Below, in pieces: positions 1-9,899 of a stretch of DNA of 64,000 nucleotides. A model generated the notes under the pieces. It was not told the DNA's origin, did not search any database, and saw only the letters and a list, made by a program, of their open reading frames with translations. The position numbers and the translations under genes are program-made. The stretch comes from an uncultured beta proteobacterium (GTDB lineage Bacteria; Pseudomonadota; Gammaproteobacteria; Burkholderiales; Burkholderiaceae_C): contig CAIRAW010000059.1 of NCBI GenBank assembly GCA_903876735.1, forward strand, positions 1 to 64,000, written 5' to 3'. How positions within the stretch are numbered: the stretch's first letter is position 1; each line of letters begins with the position of its first letter.

Positions 1-80
1 ATCATCTCCATGGCCTTGGTGATCTTCTTCGTGCTCTCGAAGTTTTTGATCTTGCCGCGTATTTCCTTGCCAGTTGCCAT
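1..80 (-). CDS. atpG: ATP synthase F1 gamma subunit, N-terminus only (cut by window edge)
   Basis: The first 26 codons of a minus-strand gene are visible. They read MATGKEIRGKIKNFESTKKI and continue into TKAMEM, the conserved N-terminal helix of the F1 gamma subunit, the rotating stalk that couples Fo proton flow to catalysis. The gene starts 32 bases after the atpA stop, the usual atpA-atpG order. The C-terminal helix and the remainder lie outside the window. Identity rests on this N-terminal signature plus operon position. Confidence 0.93.
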   Translation of the reverse strand, partial: MATGKEIRGKIKNFESTKKITKAMEM

Positions 81-112
81 CTAGGACTCCTTCGCTGTTA
101 CTGCAGGTGGCC

Positions 113-1666
113 TTAAGCGAAGGTCTTCTTGAAGGCAGCGACGGCAGCGTTCAATTCCGCCTCGGCGTCCTTGTCCATGGCCTGGCTGGCTTCGAGCTTG
201 GCCAGCAGGGCCGCGCTCTTGTCTTTGAGGTAGCTGTGCAGACCGTGCTCAAAGGACAAAACCTTGTTGATTTCAATGTCATCAAGGTAGCCCTTGTTCA
301 CGGCAAACAGCGTGGCGCCCATCAGCGAGATCGGCAGCGGGCTGTACTGTGCCTGCTTGAGCAGTTCAGTCACACGCGCACCGCGGTCGAGCTGCTTGCG
401 GGTGGCTTCGTCGAGGTCGGAAGCGAACTGCGCAAAGGCAGCGAGTTCACGGTACTGCGCCAAGTCGGTACGAATACCGCCGGACTGTGCCTTGATCAGC
501 TTGGTCTGGGCTGCGCCACCGACGCGCGACACCGAGATACCGGCATTAATGGCGGGACGAACACCAGCGTTAAAGAGCGAGGTTTCCAGAAAGATCTGGC
601 CGTCGGTAATCGAAATCACGTTGGTTGGCACGAAGGCCGAAACGTCACCCGCCTGGGTTTCAATGATCGGCAGCGCGGTAAGCGAACCGGTCTTGCCCTT
701 GACAGCACCCTTGGTGAAGTCTTCAACGTATTTTTCATTGACGCGAGCGGCGCGTTCCAGCAGACGGCTGTGGAGATAGAACACGTCGCCAGGATAGGCT
801 TCGCGACCCGGCGGGCGGCGCAGCAGCAACGAGACCTGACGGTAGGCAACCGCTTGCTTGGACAGATCGTCGTACACGATCAGCGCGTCTTCGCCACGGT
901 CACGGAAGTATTCGCCCATCGTGCAGCCGGAATAGGCGCTGACGTATTGCATGGCAGCCGACTCGGAAGCCGTAGCGGCGACCACAATCGTGTATTCCAT
1001 GGCGCCGACTTTTTCAAGCGCGCGAACCACGTTCTTGACGCTCGAAGCCTTCTGGCCGATCGCGACATAAACGCAGGTCATGTTCTGACCCTTCTGGTTG
1101 ATGATGGCGTCGATCGCGACCGCTGTCTTGCCGGTCTGACGGTCACCAATGATCAACTCGCGCTGACCGCGGCCGACCGGCACCATGGAGTCAATCGACT
1201 TCAGGCCGGTTTGCATCGGCTGGCTGACGGACTGGCGGGCAATCACGCCGGGCGCAACCTTTTCGATCACGTCGGTCATCTTGGCGTTGATTGGACCCTT
1301 GCCGTCGATCGGCTGGCCCAGTGCGTTGACAACACGACCTTTGAGTTCAGGGCCGACCGGCACTTCCAGAATACGACCCGTGCACTTGACGGTGTCGCCT
1401 TCGGAGATGTGCTCGTATTCGCCCAAAATCACGGCGCCAACCGAGTCACGCTCGAGGTTGAGCGCCAGACCGTAGGTGGGCAGACCATCGCTGCCAGCCG
1501 GGAACTCCAGCATTTCGCCCTGCATCACGTCGGACAGACCATGGATGCGGCAAATACCGTCGGTGACGGAGACAACGGTACCCTGATTGCGGATGTTGGC
1601 GCCAGCGGACAGGCCCTCGATACGGCTCTTGATCAGTTCGGAAATTTCTGCGGGATTGAGTTGCAT
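113..1666 (-). CDS. atpA: ATP synthase F1 alpha subunit
   Basis: Encodes 517 residues, the normal length of the non-catalytic nucleotide-binding alpha subunit of the F1 headpiece on the cytoplasmic face of the membrane. The P-loop GDRQTGKT sits near residue 175. The N-terminus [13 protein letters not shown] is the standard alpha start. It lies between atpH (49-base gap upstream) and atpG, so it belongs to the atpIBEFHAGDC operon. Long open frames on the opposite strand are GC-driven shadows. Nothing in the sequence looks damaged. Confidence 0.98.
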   Translation of the reverse strand: MQLNPAEISELIKSRIEGLSAGANIRNQGTVVSVTDGICRIHGLSDVMQGEMLEFPAGSDGLPTYGLALNLERDSVGAVILGEYEHISEGDTVKCTGRILEVPVGPELKGRVVNALGQPIDGKGPINAKMTDVIEKVAPGVIARQSVSQPMQTGLKSIDSMVPVGRGQRELIIGDRQTGKTAVAIDAIINQKGQNMTCVYVAIGQKASSVKNVVRALEKVGAMEYTIVVAATASESAAMQYVSAYSGCTMGEYFRDRGEDALIVYDDLSKQAVAYRQVSLLLRRPPGREAYPGDVFYLHSRLLERAARVNEKYVEDFTKGAVKGKTGSLTALPIIETQAGDVSAFVPTNVISITDGQIFLETSLFNAGVRPAINAGISVSRVGGAAQTKLIKAQSGGIRTDLAQYRELAAFAQFASDLDEATRKQLDRGARVTELLKQAQYSPLPISLMGATLFAVNKGYLDDIEINKVLSFEHGLHSYLKDKSAALLAKLEASQAMDKDAEAELNAAVAAFKKTFA

Positions 1667-1715
1667 GACTCTTTCCTTCTTTCGTTAATTGGGCTTGCCA
1701 ACCGGGGCTTGCGCC

Positions 1716-2246
1716 TCAGGCTGTCAATGCCACTTTCATTTGTTCCAGACGGGCTTTGACGGAAGAGTCAAGAACCTCATCACCCACCACCACGCGAATG
1801 CCGCCGATCAGATCGGGCTGCAACTGAACCGCTACATTGAGCTTGCGGTTAAAACGCTTTTCGAGCGTCAGCGTCAAGTCCGACAAGGCGGCGCCATCAA
1901 TGGCGAACGCGCTGTAGACCATGGCGTCAGACGAGCCACCACTGGCATTCTTCATGACCCGAAACTGCGCAGCAATTTCCGGCATGACCGCCAGGCGTCC
2001 GTTCTCGATCACGGTGCGGAGAAAGTTCTTTGCCTGTTCCGGCAAGGCCACCTGGGCCACACCGGAAATGACATCAAACACCTGCGCGGCAGTGACGTTG
2101 GGGTTGTCAGCGAATTGCAGGAGCTGCGGATTTGTCGCAACTTCGTTCAACGCGTCAACCCAAAGCGCCGCACCCGTCAGGTCGGATGCCGAAGCCTTGA
2201 ACAAGGCCTCAGCGTAAGGTCGGGCAATGGTGGCGAGTTCAGCCAT
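1716..2246 (-). CDS. atpH: ATP synthase F1 delta subunit
   Basis: Encodes 176 residues starting [18 protein letters not shown], the conserved N-terminal helical domain of the F1 delta subunit (OSCP family), which joins the alpha3beta3 head to the peripheral b stalk. The C-terminus contains the family motif ...[16 protein letters not shown]... Length matches the family. It lies 10 bases after atpF and 49 bases before atpA on the same strand, as in other proteobacterial atp operons. Confidence 0.97.
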   Translation of the reverse strand: MAELATIARPYAEALFKASASDLTGAALWVDALNEVATNPQLLQFADNPNVTAAQVFDVISGVAQVALPEQAKNFLRTVIENGRLAVMPEIAAQFRVMKNASGGSSDAMVYSAFAIDGAALSDLTLTLEKRFNRKLNVAVQLQPDLIGGIRVVVGDEVLDSSVKARLEQMKVALTA

Positions 2247-2256
2247 GGTTGTCCTC

Positions 2257-2727
2257 TTACAGCTCGGTCTTCAGACGGCCAAGCAAATCTGCATGGACCG
2301 TGGCGTTGACTTCCCTGCGCAGAATCTGCTCGGCGCCCTTGACCGCCAGCGCTGCCACCTGCTCGCGAAGAACTTCGCGCGCCCGGTTGAGCTGCTGCTG
2401 GGCTTCAACCTTGGCGGCAGCAATGATCTTGTTGCCCTCTTCGGTTGCTTTGGACTTGGCATCCTCGACCATGGACTGGCCGCGGCGCTCAGCCTCGGCC
2501 AGGCGCGCTGCGGTTTCGGTGCGCGACGTTGCCAGCTCCGCTTCGACGCGCTTGTTAGCGGACGAGAGCTCGGACTTGGCTTTGTCGGCAGCCGCCAGGC
2601 CGTCGGCTATTTTCTGTGCCCGCTCATCGAGCGCTTTTGTGATCGGGGGCCACACGAATTTCATCGTGAACCACACCAGGATCGCAAAAACGACGGCCTG
2701 CAGGAACAGGCTTGCATTGATATTCAC
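2257..2727 (-). CDS. atpF: ATP synthase Fo b subunit
   Basis: Encodes 156 residues. A single N-terminal membrane segment (about residues 6-25, following [10 protein letters not shown]) is followed by a long charged alpha-helical region rich in Ala, Glu, Lys and Arg. This is the architecture of subunit b, which forms the dimeric peripheral stalk. The [17 protein letters not shown] stretch after the membrane segment is typical. It sits between atpE and atpH with short gaps. Confidence 0.97.
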   Translation of the reverse strand: MNINASLFLQAVVFAILVWFTMKFVWPPITKALDERAQKIADGLAAADKAKSELSSANKRVEAELATSRTETAARLAEAERRGQSMVEDAKSKATEEGNKIIAAAKVEAQQQLNRAREVLREQVAALAVKGAEQILRREVNATVHADLLGRLKTEL

Positions 2728-2764
2728 AGCTTATTCCCTTTCAAGCGTGAAAGCTTGGCCAAAA

Positions 2765-3953
<1,189 letters not shown>

Positions 3954-3974
3954 AGTTCACCACTTATTCAATTC

Positions 3975-4460
3975 TTATTTGACAGAGTTCCCGCGCTTTG
4001 GGCGCAACCAAATGGCCACCCAATGCACTTTCATCGTCACCACAAAACCGGCCAGCAGCGCCAGCCAGTTCAAATTCAAGACCAGCCTTGGCGCAGCAAG
4101 CAGCATGGCCACCGTCAAGGCAATCTTGACTACTTCCCAAACCACAAACCCGGCCAGGGCCGAGCCTGCGTTGGCAGCCATACGCTGCCGTAACAAACCA
4201 CGGGCAAACAGGGCTGCCGGAATAACCACCGCCAGCGCACCGTAAGCTGTCGACCAGGCCAACGCGGTTTTACGCGTCAGGCCCCAGGCGGCCAGCGCCA
4301 TCACCAAACCGACCAGCGCCTGCCAAAACACCACGCGCCAGGGCGAAACCATGGGCTGTTGCTCGCGCAACACCTGCGCTTCAGCGGCGCTTAGCTGCTT
4401 GAAAGCCGGCTCGTCGGACTCATCTGAATCAAATTCGGTCACTGGCGCGATTATCGGCAT
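3975..4460 (-). CDS. atpI: ATP synthase accessory protein AtpI
   Basis: Encodes 161 residues with four hydrophobic stretches after an acidic N-terminal tail (EFDSDESDEPAF). Position as first gene of the atp operon and length fit the AtpI/UncI family, which assists c-ring assembly. Sequence in this family is weakly conserved, so position carries much of the weight. A TATAAT hexamer on the same strand at 4519-4524 is a likely operon promoter element. Confidence 0.88.
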   Translation of the reverse strand: MPIIAPVTEFDSDESDEPAFKQLSAAEAQVLREQQPMVSPWRVVFWQALVGLVMALAAWGLTRKTALAWSTAYGALAVVIPAALFARGLLRQRMAANAGSALAGFVVWEVVKIALTVAMLLAAPRLVLNLNWLALLAGFVVTMKVHWVAIWLRPKRGNSVK

Positions 4461-4518
4461 CTCAAATTACACGCAGGTTACACGCCAGTTACATGCGACA
4501 GTAGCCGCAAAGCCTCGC

Positions 4519-4524
4519 ATTATA
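4519..4524 (-). promoter_or_regulatory. Candidate -10 element of the atp operon
   Basis: The minus strand reads TATAAT here, a perfect -10 hexamer about 58 bases before the atpI start codon. No good -35 hexamer is visible 16-18 bases further upstream, where the sequence is A-rich, so the promoter may be weak or activator-dependent. The intergenic region also has the FNR-type box at 4557-4570, centred about 42 bases from this hexamer. Confidence 0.5.
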
Positions 4525-4556
4525 CGGGGGCGGCCGTCACTTTTTGCGGGATTCTG

Positions 4557-4570
4557 TTGATTCACATCAA
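4557..4570. promoter_or_regulatory. Perfect FNR/ANR-type box TTGAT-N4-ATCAA
   Basis: The sequence TTGATTCACATCAA matches the FNR/ANR consensus at all ten fixed positions. It lies in the 172-base divergent region between atpI (minus) and the aminotransferase gene (plus). On the plus side its centre is about 69 bases from the start codon. On the minus side it is about 42 bases from the -10 hexamer, which is not the classical -41.5 class II spacing. Whether it activates or represses, and which gene it serves, cannot be decided from sequence. Confidence 0.6.
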
Positions 4571-4632
4571 CTTGGATCGGCTGGGAATGGCCTGAGCAGG
4601 CCAGGCAAAAACGGCGCAGCGATAATTCCACC

Positions 4633-5532
4633 ATGAACACCCTACCCCCACTCCCCTGCTACCTCAACGGCGAATTCACCGAACTGCCAAACGCCAAGAT
4701 CAGCGTCATGGACCGTGGCTTCATCTTTGGCGACGGTGTCTACGAAGTGGCGCCGGTTTACTCCGGTCAGCTGTTCCGCTTCGAGCAGCACATGGCGAGG
4801 CTGGACCGCAGTCTGACTGAGCTGCGCATCACAAACCCCCTGAGCAAGGCGCAATGGACCGACGTGGCCCGGCAATTGATCGCAACTTACGCCAAGTCGG
4901 TCGGCGCCAAGGCGCAGGACACCGATCAGCTGATCTACATCCAGGTCACGCGCGGCGTCGCCATGCGCGACCACGTCATGCCGCAGGACATCACACCCAC
5001 CATCTTCGTCATGACCAACGTCATGAAGCCGGTACCAGCAGCACAGCGCGCCACCGGCGTGGCCTGCGTGACGGCCGACGATTTCCGCTGGGAAAAGGCG
5101 CACATCAAGGCCACCAGTCTGCTCGGGGCGGTCTTTGCCCGCCAGATCAGTTTCGACGCCGGCGCCATGGAAACGGTCATGTTCCGCCATGGCTTCCTGA
5201 GCGAAGCGGCCGCCAGCAACGTCTGGGTTGTCAAGGACGGCAAGGTCATCGGCGTACCCAAGGACAACCTGGTGCTCGAAGGCATCCGCTTCGGGCTGAT
5301 CGAGGAAATCTGCGGCGCGCAAGGCATTGGCTTTGAGCTGCGCCGCATCGGCCGCGACGAAGTCCTGAACGCCGACGAACTGCTTCTGTCCTCCGCCACC
5401 AAGGAGGTCCTGGCCATCAGCACGCTCGACGGCAAGCCGGTCGGCAGCGGCAAGCCGGGGCCCGTTTATGCGGCGCTGTACGCGGGCTACCAGGCGGCCA
5501 AGGCAAAAACCGTGCAAGGATCGATGCCGTGA
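4633..5532 (+). CDS. dat: PLP fold-type IV aminotransferase, probable D-amino acid aminotransferase
   Basis: Encodes 299 residues of the class IV (BCAT/D-AAT/ADC lyase) family. Motifs include YLNGEF near the start, SVMDRGFIFGDGVYEV, and the PLP lysine at Lys159 in HIKATSLLGAVFARQ, which resembles D-alanine aminotransferases more than branched-chain enzymes. It would exchange amino groups between D-amino acids and 2-oxo acids. It overlaps the next gene by four bases. A GATAAT hexamer ends only six bases before the ATG, so the mRNA could be nearly leaderless. Exact substrate is inferred. Confidence 0.82.
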   Translation: MNTLPPLPCYLNGEFTELPNAKISVMDRGFIFGDGVYEVAPVYSGQLFRFEQHMARLDRSLTELRITNPLSKAQWTDVARQLIATYAKSVGAKAQDTDQLIYIQVTRGVAMRDHVMPQDITPTIFVMTNVMKPVPAAQRATGVACVTADDFRWEKAHIKATSLLGAVFARQISFDAGAMETVMFRHGFLSEAAASNVWVVKDGKVIGVPKDNLVLEGIRFGLIEEICGAQGIGFELRRIGRDEVLNADELLLSSATKEVLAISTLDGKPVGSGKPGPVYAALYAGYQAAKAKTVQGSMP

Positions 5533-5798
5533 CCCAGCCGAGCGAGTCGCTGATCGAATACCCGTCGCGGTTCCCGATCAAGGTGATGGGCGTCAAAACC
5601 GACGGGCTTGTCCACGCCATCACCGTGATCGCGCACCAGTTTGACCCGGTGTTTGACGCCAGCACCATCGAACTGCGCGAAAGCAAGGGCGGCAAGTACC
5701 TGGGCGTGACCATCACCATCACGGCGACCAGTCGCGCGCAGCTCGACGAGCTCTACCGCACGCTCTCGACGCACCCCATGGTCAAGATGGTTTTGTAA
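5529..5798 (+). CDS. ybeD: DUF493 (YbeD-like) small regulatory protein
   Basis: Encodes 89 residues from a GTG start that overlaps the stop of the aminotransferase gene (GTGA arrangement), implying translational coupling. The sequence [20 protein letters not shown] and the closing ...HPMVKMVL fit DUF493/YbeD, a ferredoxin-like fold resembling ACT domains. In many proteobacteria this gene precedes lipB, as here (11-base gap), so a link to lipoate metabolism has been suspected. Its biochemical role is not established. Confidence 0.87.
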   Translation: MTQPSESLIEYPSRFPIKVMGVKTDGLVHAITVIAHQFDPVFDASTIELRESKGGKYLGVTITITATSRAQLDELYRTLSTHPMVKMVL

Positions 5799-5809
5799 AC
5801 CCGCATCCC

Positions 5810-6526
5810 ATGACACCGCAGTTTCTGGGCCTAGTCGACTACCTGCCGACCTATGCCGCGATGCAGGCCTTTACCGCCGCGCGCAGTGTCGACACAGCGG
5901 ACGAAATCTGGATTTGCGAGCATCCGCCGGTCTACACACAAGGTCTGGCCGGCAAGGCGGTGCACATCCTGAACCCGGCGGACATTCCGGTGGTCCAGAC
6001 CAATCGCGGCGGCCAGGTCACCTACCACGGCCCGGGCCAGATCGTGGCCTACCCGCTGCTCGACCTCAAACGCGCCGGCTATTTTGTCAAGGAATACGTT
6101 TACCGCGTCGAAGAGGCGCTGATCCGCACGCTGGCACATTTCGGCGTCACCGGCCACCGTGTGAGAGGCGCACCGGGCATCTACGTGCGCCTGGACGACC
6201 CGTTCTCGCACGCCATGCTGGCGCCACACAAATTGGGGTCGGATCCGGCCGCGCAGCGGAACGGCTCTGACCCCAATTCGTCCGCGGGTCCAGATTTCTC
6301 CGGCCTGGGCAAAATCGGCGCGCTGGGCATCAAGGTCAGCCGCAATTGCACCTACCACGGCCTGGCGCTGAACGTGGCGATGGACCTCGAACCGTTCTCG
6401 CGCATCAACCCCTGCGGCTACCAGGGCTTGCAGACGGTTGACCTCTCTACAATCGGCGTCTGCGTTGCCTGGCAGGAAGCTGCCGACGTACTGGGGCGCA
6501 AACTGGCAACTTACCTCGCCCCCTGA
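5810..6526 (+). CDS. lipB: Lipoyl(octanoyl) transferase LipB, with in-frame palindromic insertion
   Basis: Encodes 238 residues. LipB moves octanoate from acyl carrier protein to lipoyl domains. The signature [12 protein letters not shown] is intact. The catalytic pair is Lys168 in [10 protein letters not shown] and Cys202 in INPCGYQG, 34 residues apart as in M. tuberculosis LipB. Between GIYV and KIGALG there are about 41 extra residues compared with E. coli. Residues 141-156 of these are encoded by a 48-base palindromic repeat (6231-6278). Both catalytic residues lie downstream in frame, so the enzyme is probably functional. Confidence 0.93.
   Translation: MTPQFLGLVDYLPTYAAMQAFTAARSVDTADEIWICEHPPVYTQGLAGKAVHILNPADIPVVQTNRGGQVTYHGPGQIVAYPLLDLKRAGYFVKEYVYRVEEALIRTLAHFGVTGHRVRGAPGIYVRLDDPFSHAMLAPHKLGSDPAAQRNGSDPNSSAGPDFSGLGKIGALGIKVSRNCTYHGLALNVAMDLEPFSRINPCGYQGLQTVDLSTIGVCVAWQEAADVLGRKLATYLAP
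6231..6278. repeat. REP-like imperfect palindrome inserted in lipB
   Basis: The left arm AATTGGGGTCGGATCCG (6231-6247) pairs with the right arm CGGCTCTGACCCCAATT (6262-6278) at 15 of 17 positions, around a 14-base loop. The GGGGTC...GACCCC arms resemble extragenic palindromes that RAYT (Y1-type) transposases mobilise in other proteobacteria; that link is an inference. The length is a multiple of three, so the frame is kept. No second copy was noticed in this window. Confidence 0.7.
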
Positions 6527-6545
6527 TTTCCGTTCTGCACCTTCC

Positions 6546-7520
6546 ATGACCACCCCCGACACCACTCCCCCCGACGCGAGCTACGACCCCACCGTCAAAC
6601 AAAAGGCTGCGGCCAAGCTCTCGCGCATCCCGATCAAGGTGCAGCCCGGCGAGATCTTGCGCAAACCGGATTGGATTCGCGTCAAGGCCGGCTCGCCCAG
6701 CACCCGCTTTTATGAAATCAAGGATGTGCTGCGCAGCAACAAGCTGGTCACGGTGTGCGAAGAAGCCAGTTGCCCCAACATCGGCGAGTGCTTTGGCAAG
6801 GGCACGGCCACCTTCATGATCATGGGCGACAAGTGCACTCGGCGCTGCCCATTCTGCGATGTCGGCCACGGGCGCCCCGACCCGCTGGATGTGAACGAGC
6901 CAGCGAATCTGGCGCGGACCATCGCCCAGCTCAAGCTCAAGTACGTGGTGATCACCAGCGTCGACCGCGACGACCTGCGCGACGGCGGCAGCCAGCACTT
7001 TGTGGACTGCATCCGCGAGACGCGCGCGCTTTCACCCGGAACCCAGATCGAGATTCTGGTGCCCGATTTCCGCGGCCGCGACGACCGCGCGCTGGAAATC
7101 CTCAAGGCCGCGCCGCCCGATGTCATGAACCACAACCTGGAGACCGTGCCGCGCCTGTACAAGGAAGCCCGACCCGGCAGCGACTACCAATTCAGCCTGA
7201 ACCTGCTGAAAAAGTTCAAGAACCTGTTCCCCGATGTGCCGACCAAAAGCGGCCTGATGGTCGGCCTGGGCGAAACCGACGAGGAGATCCTGGCCGTGAT
7301 GCAGGAGATGCGCGCGCACGGCATCGAGATGCTGACCCTGGGCCAGTACCTCGCACCCTCGAGCAGCCACCTGACGGTAAAACGCTACGTGCACCCGGAC
7401 ACCTTCAAGATGTTCGAGACCAAAGCCTACGAGATGGGTTTCAAACACGCCGCCGTTGGCGCGATGGTGCGATCGAGCTACCACGCCGACCAGCAAGCCG
7501 ACCACGCCATGGGTCGATGA
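6546..7520 (+). CDS. lipA: Lipoyl synthase (radical SAM)
   Basis: Encodes 324 residues from the ATG at 6546. An upstream open frame overlaps lipB and was not used. LipA inserts two sulfurs into protein-bound octanoate. The auxiliary 4Fe-4S cluster motif [12 protein letters not shown] and the radical SAM motif CTRRCPFC are both complete, as is the C-terminal RSSYHAD motif with the conserved serine. It follows lipB by 19 bases and overlaps the next gene by four bases. Confidence 0.97.
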   Translation: MTTPDTTPPDASYDPTVKQKAAAKLSRIPIKVQPGEILRKPDWIRVKAGSPSTRFYEIKDVLRSNKLVTVCEEASCPNIGECFGKGTATFMIMGDKCTRRCPFCDVGHGRPDPLDVNEPANLARTIAQLKLKYVVITSVDRDDLRDGGSQHFVDCIRETRALSPGTQIEILVPDFRGRDDRALEILKAAPPDVMNHNLETVPRLYKEARPGSDYQFSLNLLKKFKNLFPDVPTKSGLMVGLGETDEEILAVMQEMRAHGIEMLTLGQYLAPSSSHLTVKRYVHPDTFKMFETKAYEMGFKHAAVGAMVRSSYHADQQADHAMGR

Positions 7521-8386
7521 GGGCCAATCTCTATGCCCTGGCGGCGATCGCCCTGTGGGCTTCGCTGGCAACACTGGGCGTCTCGCTGAAACACGTACCG
7601 CCGTTTCTCTTGACCGGGATTGCGCTGGCCATTGGCAGTGTGCTGACCTGGCCGTCGGCACTGCGTGACCGGCGCCAGTGGACGATCGCGCCCGCCACGC
7701 TGGGCCTTGGCGTCTTCACGCTGTTCGGCTACCACTTTCTGCTCTTCATCGGCCTGCGCCTGGCGCCGGCCGTTGAGGTGAACCTGATCAACTACCTGTG
7801 GCCGCTGCTGATCGTGGTGCTGGCTTCGCTCTATCTGCCGGGGCTCCAGCTGCGCGGCGTTCATGTCGCTGCGGCGGCCATCGGCTTTGCCGGTGCCGCA
7901 GTGGCGATTCTGGGCGGGCGTGAAGTGGCAAGCGCAAGCCTGGACAAGTCGGGCTGGGGCGCGCTGCCGGGCTACCTGCTGGCGTTGGGCTCGGCCTTCA
8001 TCTGGGCCAACTACTCGCTGCAGACCAAGCGCGCCGAACTGACGGGACGGAGTTTCCCCACGGCGTCGATCGGACTGTTCGGGCTGGTGTCGGGCGCGCT
8101 GTCGCTGGCTTGCCACTGGGCGCTCGAGCCCGCCGTTGCGCTCAGCAGCAAGGATTGGCTGCTCCTGCTGCTACTCGGTCTGGGGCCGCTGGGCGCGGCT
8201 TTTCTGCTCTGGGACAAGGCCTTGAAGCTCGGCGATGTGCGTCACGTCGGCCTCTTGAGTTACCTGACACCGCTGGCGTCGACCCTGCTGCTGATGCAGG
8301 TCACCGGCCGCGCGCTGAGCTGGCATATCGCCCTGGCGGCGGCGCTGATCATCGGCGCGGCGCTGCTGGGCATGCGACGCCACTGA
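7517..8386 (+). CDS. EamA/DMT-family exporter (YddG-like)
   Basis: Encodes 289 residues from an ATG overlapping the lipA stop (ATGA). About ten hydrophobic helices in two EamA repeats are visible, starting [21 protein letters not shown]. The first repeat ends with ALRLAP-type residues ([20 protein letters not shown]), as in YddG-type amino acid exporters. Substrate cannot be read from sequence. Translational coupling to lipA is probably a matter of compact gene packing rather than function. Confidence 0.82.
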   Translation: MRANLYALAAIALWASLATLGVSLKHVPPFLLTGIALAIGSVLTWPSALRDRRQWTIAPATLGLGVFTLFGYHFLLFIGLRLAPAVEVNLINYLWPLLIVVLASLYLPGLQLRGVHVAAAAIGFAGAAVAILGGREVASASLDKSGWGALPGYLLALGSAFIWANYSLQTKRAELTGRSFPTASIGLFGLVSGALSLACHWALEPAVALSSKDWLLLLLLGLGPLGAAFLLWDKALKLGDVRHVGLLSYLTPLASTLLLMQVTGRALSWHIALAAALIIGAALLGMRRH

Positions 8387-8438
8387 GGCCGGCACAGAAA
8401 CGCTGGCGCGCGAACGCCGGCGGGCCGACAATGCGCCC

Positions 8439-9641
8439 ATGATAGAGCTCAGCCACATCGACGCCGCCGCCGCACGCCTGCAAGGACAACTGCTGCGCAC
8501 CCCCTGCCTGGCCTCCAGAACCCTGTCCGACATCACGGGCGCGCAGGTGTTTCTCAAATTCGAGAACCTGCAGTTCACGGCCTCCTTCAAGGAACGCGGC
8601 GCCTGCAACAAGCTGGCGCAACTCACGCCGGCGCAGCGCCAGCGCGGCGTCATCGCCATGAGCGCGGGCAACCATGCGCAGGGCGTGGCCTACCATGCGC
8701 AGCGCCTGGGCCTGCGCGCCGTGATCGTGATGCCGCGCTTCACCCCCGGCGTCAAGGTCGAGCGCACGCGCGGTTTCGGCGCCGAGATCGTGCTGCACGG
8801 CGACACGCTCGACGAGTCCCGCCAGCACGCGCTGGCCCTGGCTGTCGAGCGCCAACTGGTTTTCGTGCACCCCTATGACGACGCCGACATCGTGGCCGGC
8901 CAAGGCACGGTGGCGCTGGAAATGCTGCAAGAGGTGCCCGATCTCGACACGCTGCTGGTCTCCGTTGGCGGTGGCGGGCTGATCGCCGGCATGGCGGTCG
9001 CCGCCAGGGCGATCCGGCCCGACATCGAGCTCATTGGCGTCCAGACCGTGCGCTTTCCGGCCATGGTCAATGCCATCAAGGGCACGCATTACCCGCAGGG
9101 CCTGAGCAGCATTGCCGAGGGCATCGCCGTGGGCACGCCGGGCCGGATCCCGCTGGCCATCATCAAAACCCTGGTCAAGGACCTGCTGCTGGTCGATGAG
9201 GGCGACATCGAGCAGGCCATCGTCATGCTGCTCGAAGTCGAGAAGACCCTGGTTGAAGGCGCGGGTGCGGTCGGGCTGGCGGCGCTGCTCAAGTACCCGC
9301 AGCAGTTCCGTGGCAAGCGCGTCGGTCTGGTGCTCAGTGGCGGCAACATCGACCCCCTGCTGCTGGCCGCCATCATCGAACGCGGCATGGTGCGCGCCGG
9401 CCGGCTTGCACGCATCCGCGTCAGCGCCCGCGATGTGCCCGGAACGCTGGCGCTGATCACCGCCACCGTGGCCGAAGCCGGCGCCAACATCGACGAGGTC
9501 CATCACCAGCGCGCCTTCACCACACTGGCGGCACAAAACGTCGAGGTTGAACTGGTGATCCAGACGCGCGGCCCGCAGCATATTGCACAGGTGCTGGAGC
9601 GCTTGCTGGCAGCCGGCTTGCAGGCGCAAGTGATCCAGTGA
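8439..9641 (+). CDS. ilvA: Threonine ammonia-lyase with C-terminal ACT domain
   Basis: Encodes 400 residues. A fold-type II PLP enzyme core carries the Schiff-base lysine Lys51 in ASFKERGAC and the phosphate-binding glycine loop VGGGGLIAG. It is followed by a single ACT domain from about residue 325 (VPGTLALITATVAEAGANID). This architecture, shorter than the 514-residue E. coli IlvA with its two ACT-like repeats, converts threonine to 2-oxobutyrate, either for isoleucine synthesis or for degradation. Which of the two roles applies is uncertain. Confidence 0.88.
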   Translation: MIELSHIDAAAARLQGQLLRTPCLASRTLSDITGAQVFLKFENLQFTASFKERGACNKLAQLTPAQRQRGVIAMSAGNHAQGVAYHAQRLGLRAVIVMPRFTPGVKVERTRGFGAEIVLHGDTLDESRQHALALAVERQLVFVHPYDDADIVAGQGTVALEMLQEVPDLDTLLVSVGGGGLIAGMAVAARAIRPDIELIGVQTVRFPAMVNAIKGTHYPQGLSSIAEGIAVGTPGRIPLAIIKTLVKDLLLVDEGDIEQAIVMLLEVEKTLVEGAGAVGLAALLKYPQQFRGKRVGLVLSGGNIDPLLLAAIIERGMVRAGRLARIRVSARDVPGTLALITATVAEAGANIDEVHHQRAFTTLAAQNVEVELVIQTRGPQHIAQVLERLLAAGLQAQVIQ

Positions 9642-9743
9642 GCACTGGCGCGAAACGGTGGCCAGTGGACCGGGGCCGCGCAGGTTTTTGCCAGCGTGGG
9701 TAGAATCCGCCTCTTTCTTCCCCCGCAAACGCAAGGAACCGCC

Positions 9744-9884
9744 ATGTCCAGCCCCACCCCCACCACGCCGGCTTCCGACATCGACCCGGTGGAATCGGTC
9801 GTCTCCTCGATGCCGCTGGTCTTGCCATTGGCCGGCGCCGTGCTGATCTTCCTGCTGGCTTTTATTGCCGTCTCAATGGCTTGA
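9744..9884 (+). CDS. Small single-pass membrane protein, unknown function
   Basis: Encodes 46 residues from the ATG at 9744, which is preceded by an AAGGA Shine-Dalgarno eight bases upstream. An in-frame earlier start lacks one. The N-terminal half is Pro/Ser/Thr-rich, and the C-terminal half is one hydrophobic helix (LPLAGAVLIFLLAFIAVSMA). It lies between ilvA and the convergent transporter gene. I do not recognise a family. Confidence 0.55.
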   Translation: MSSPTPTTPASDIDPVESVVSSMPLVLPLAGAVLIFLLAFIAVSMA

Positions 9885-9899
9885 GAGTCGACCTGATTC

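Noticed and set aside
74-1759. A 561-residue open frame on the plus strand opposite atpA
   Set aside because: It mirrors atpA in the opposite strand; long antisense frames arise from GC-rich codon use, and the residues show no domain pattern.
6755-7516. Long open frame continuing upstream of the EamA exporter start
   Set aside because: It overlaps lipA in a different frame and shows no homology; the ATG at 7517, coupled to the lipA stop, gives a proper membrane protein.
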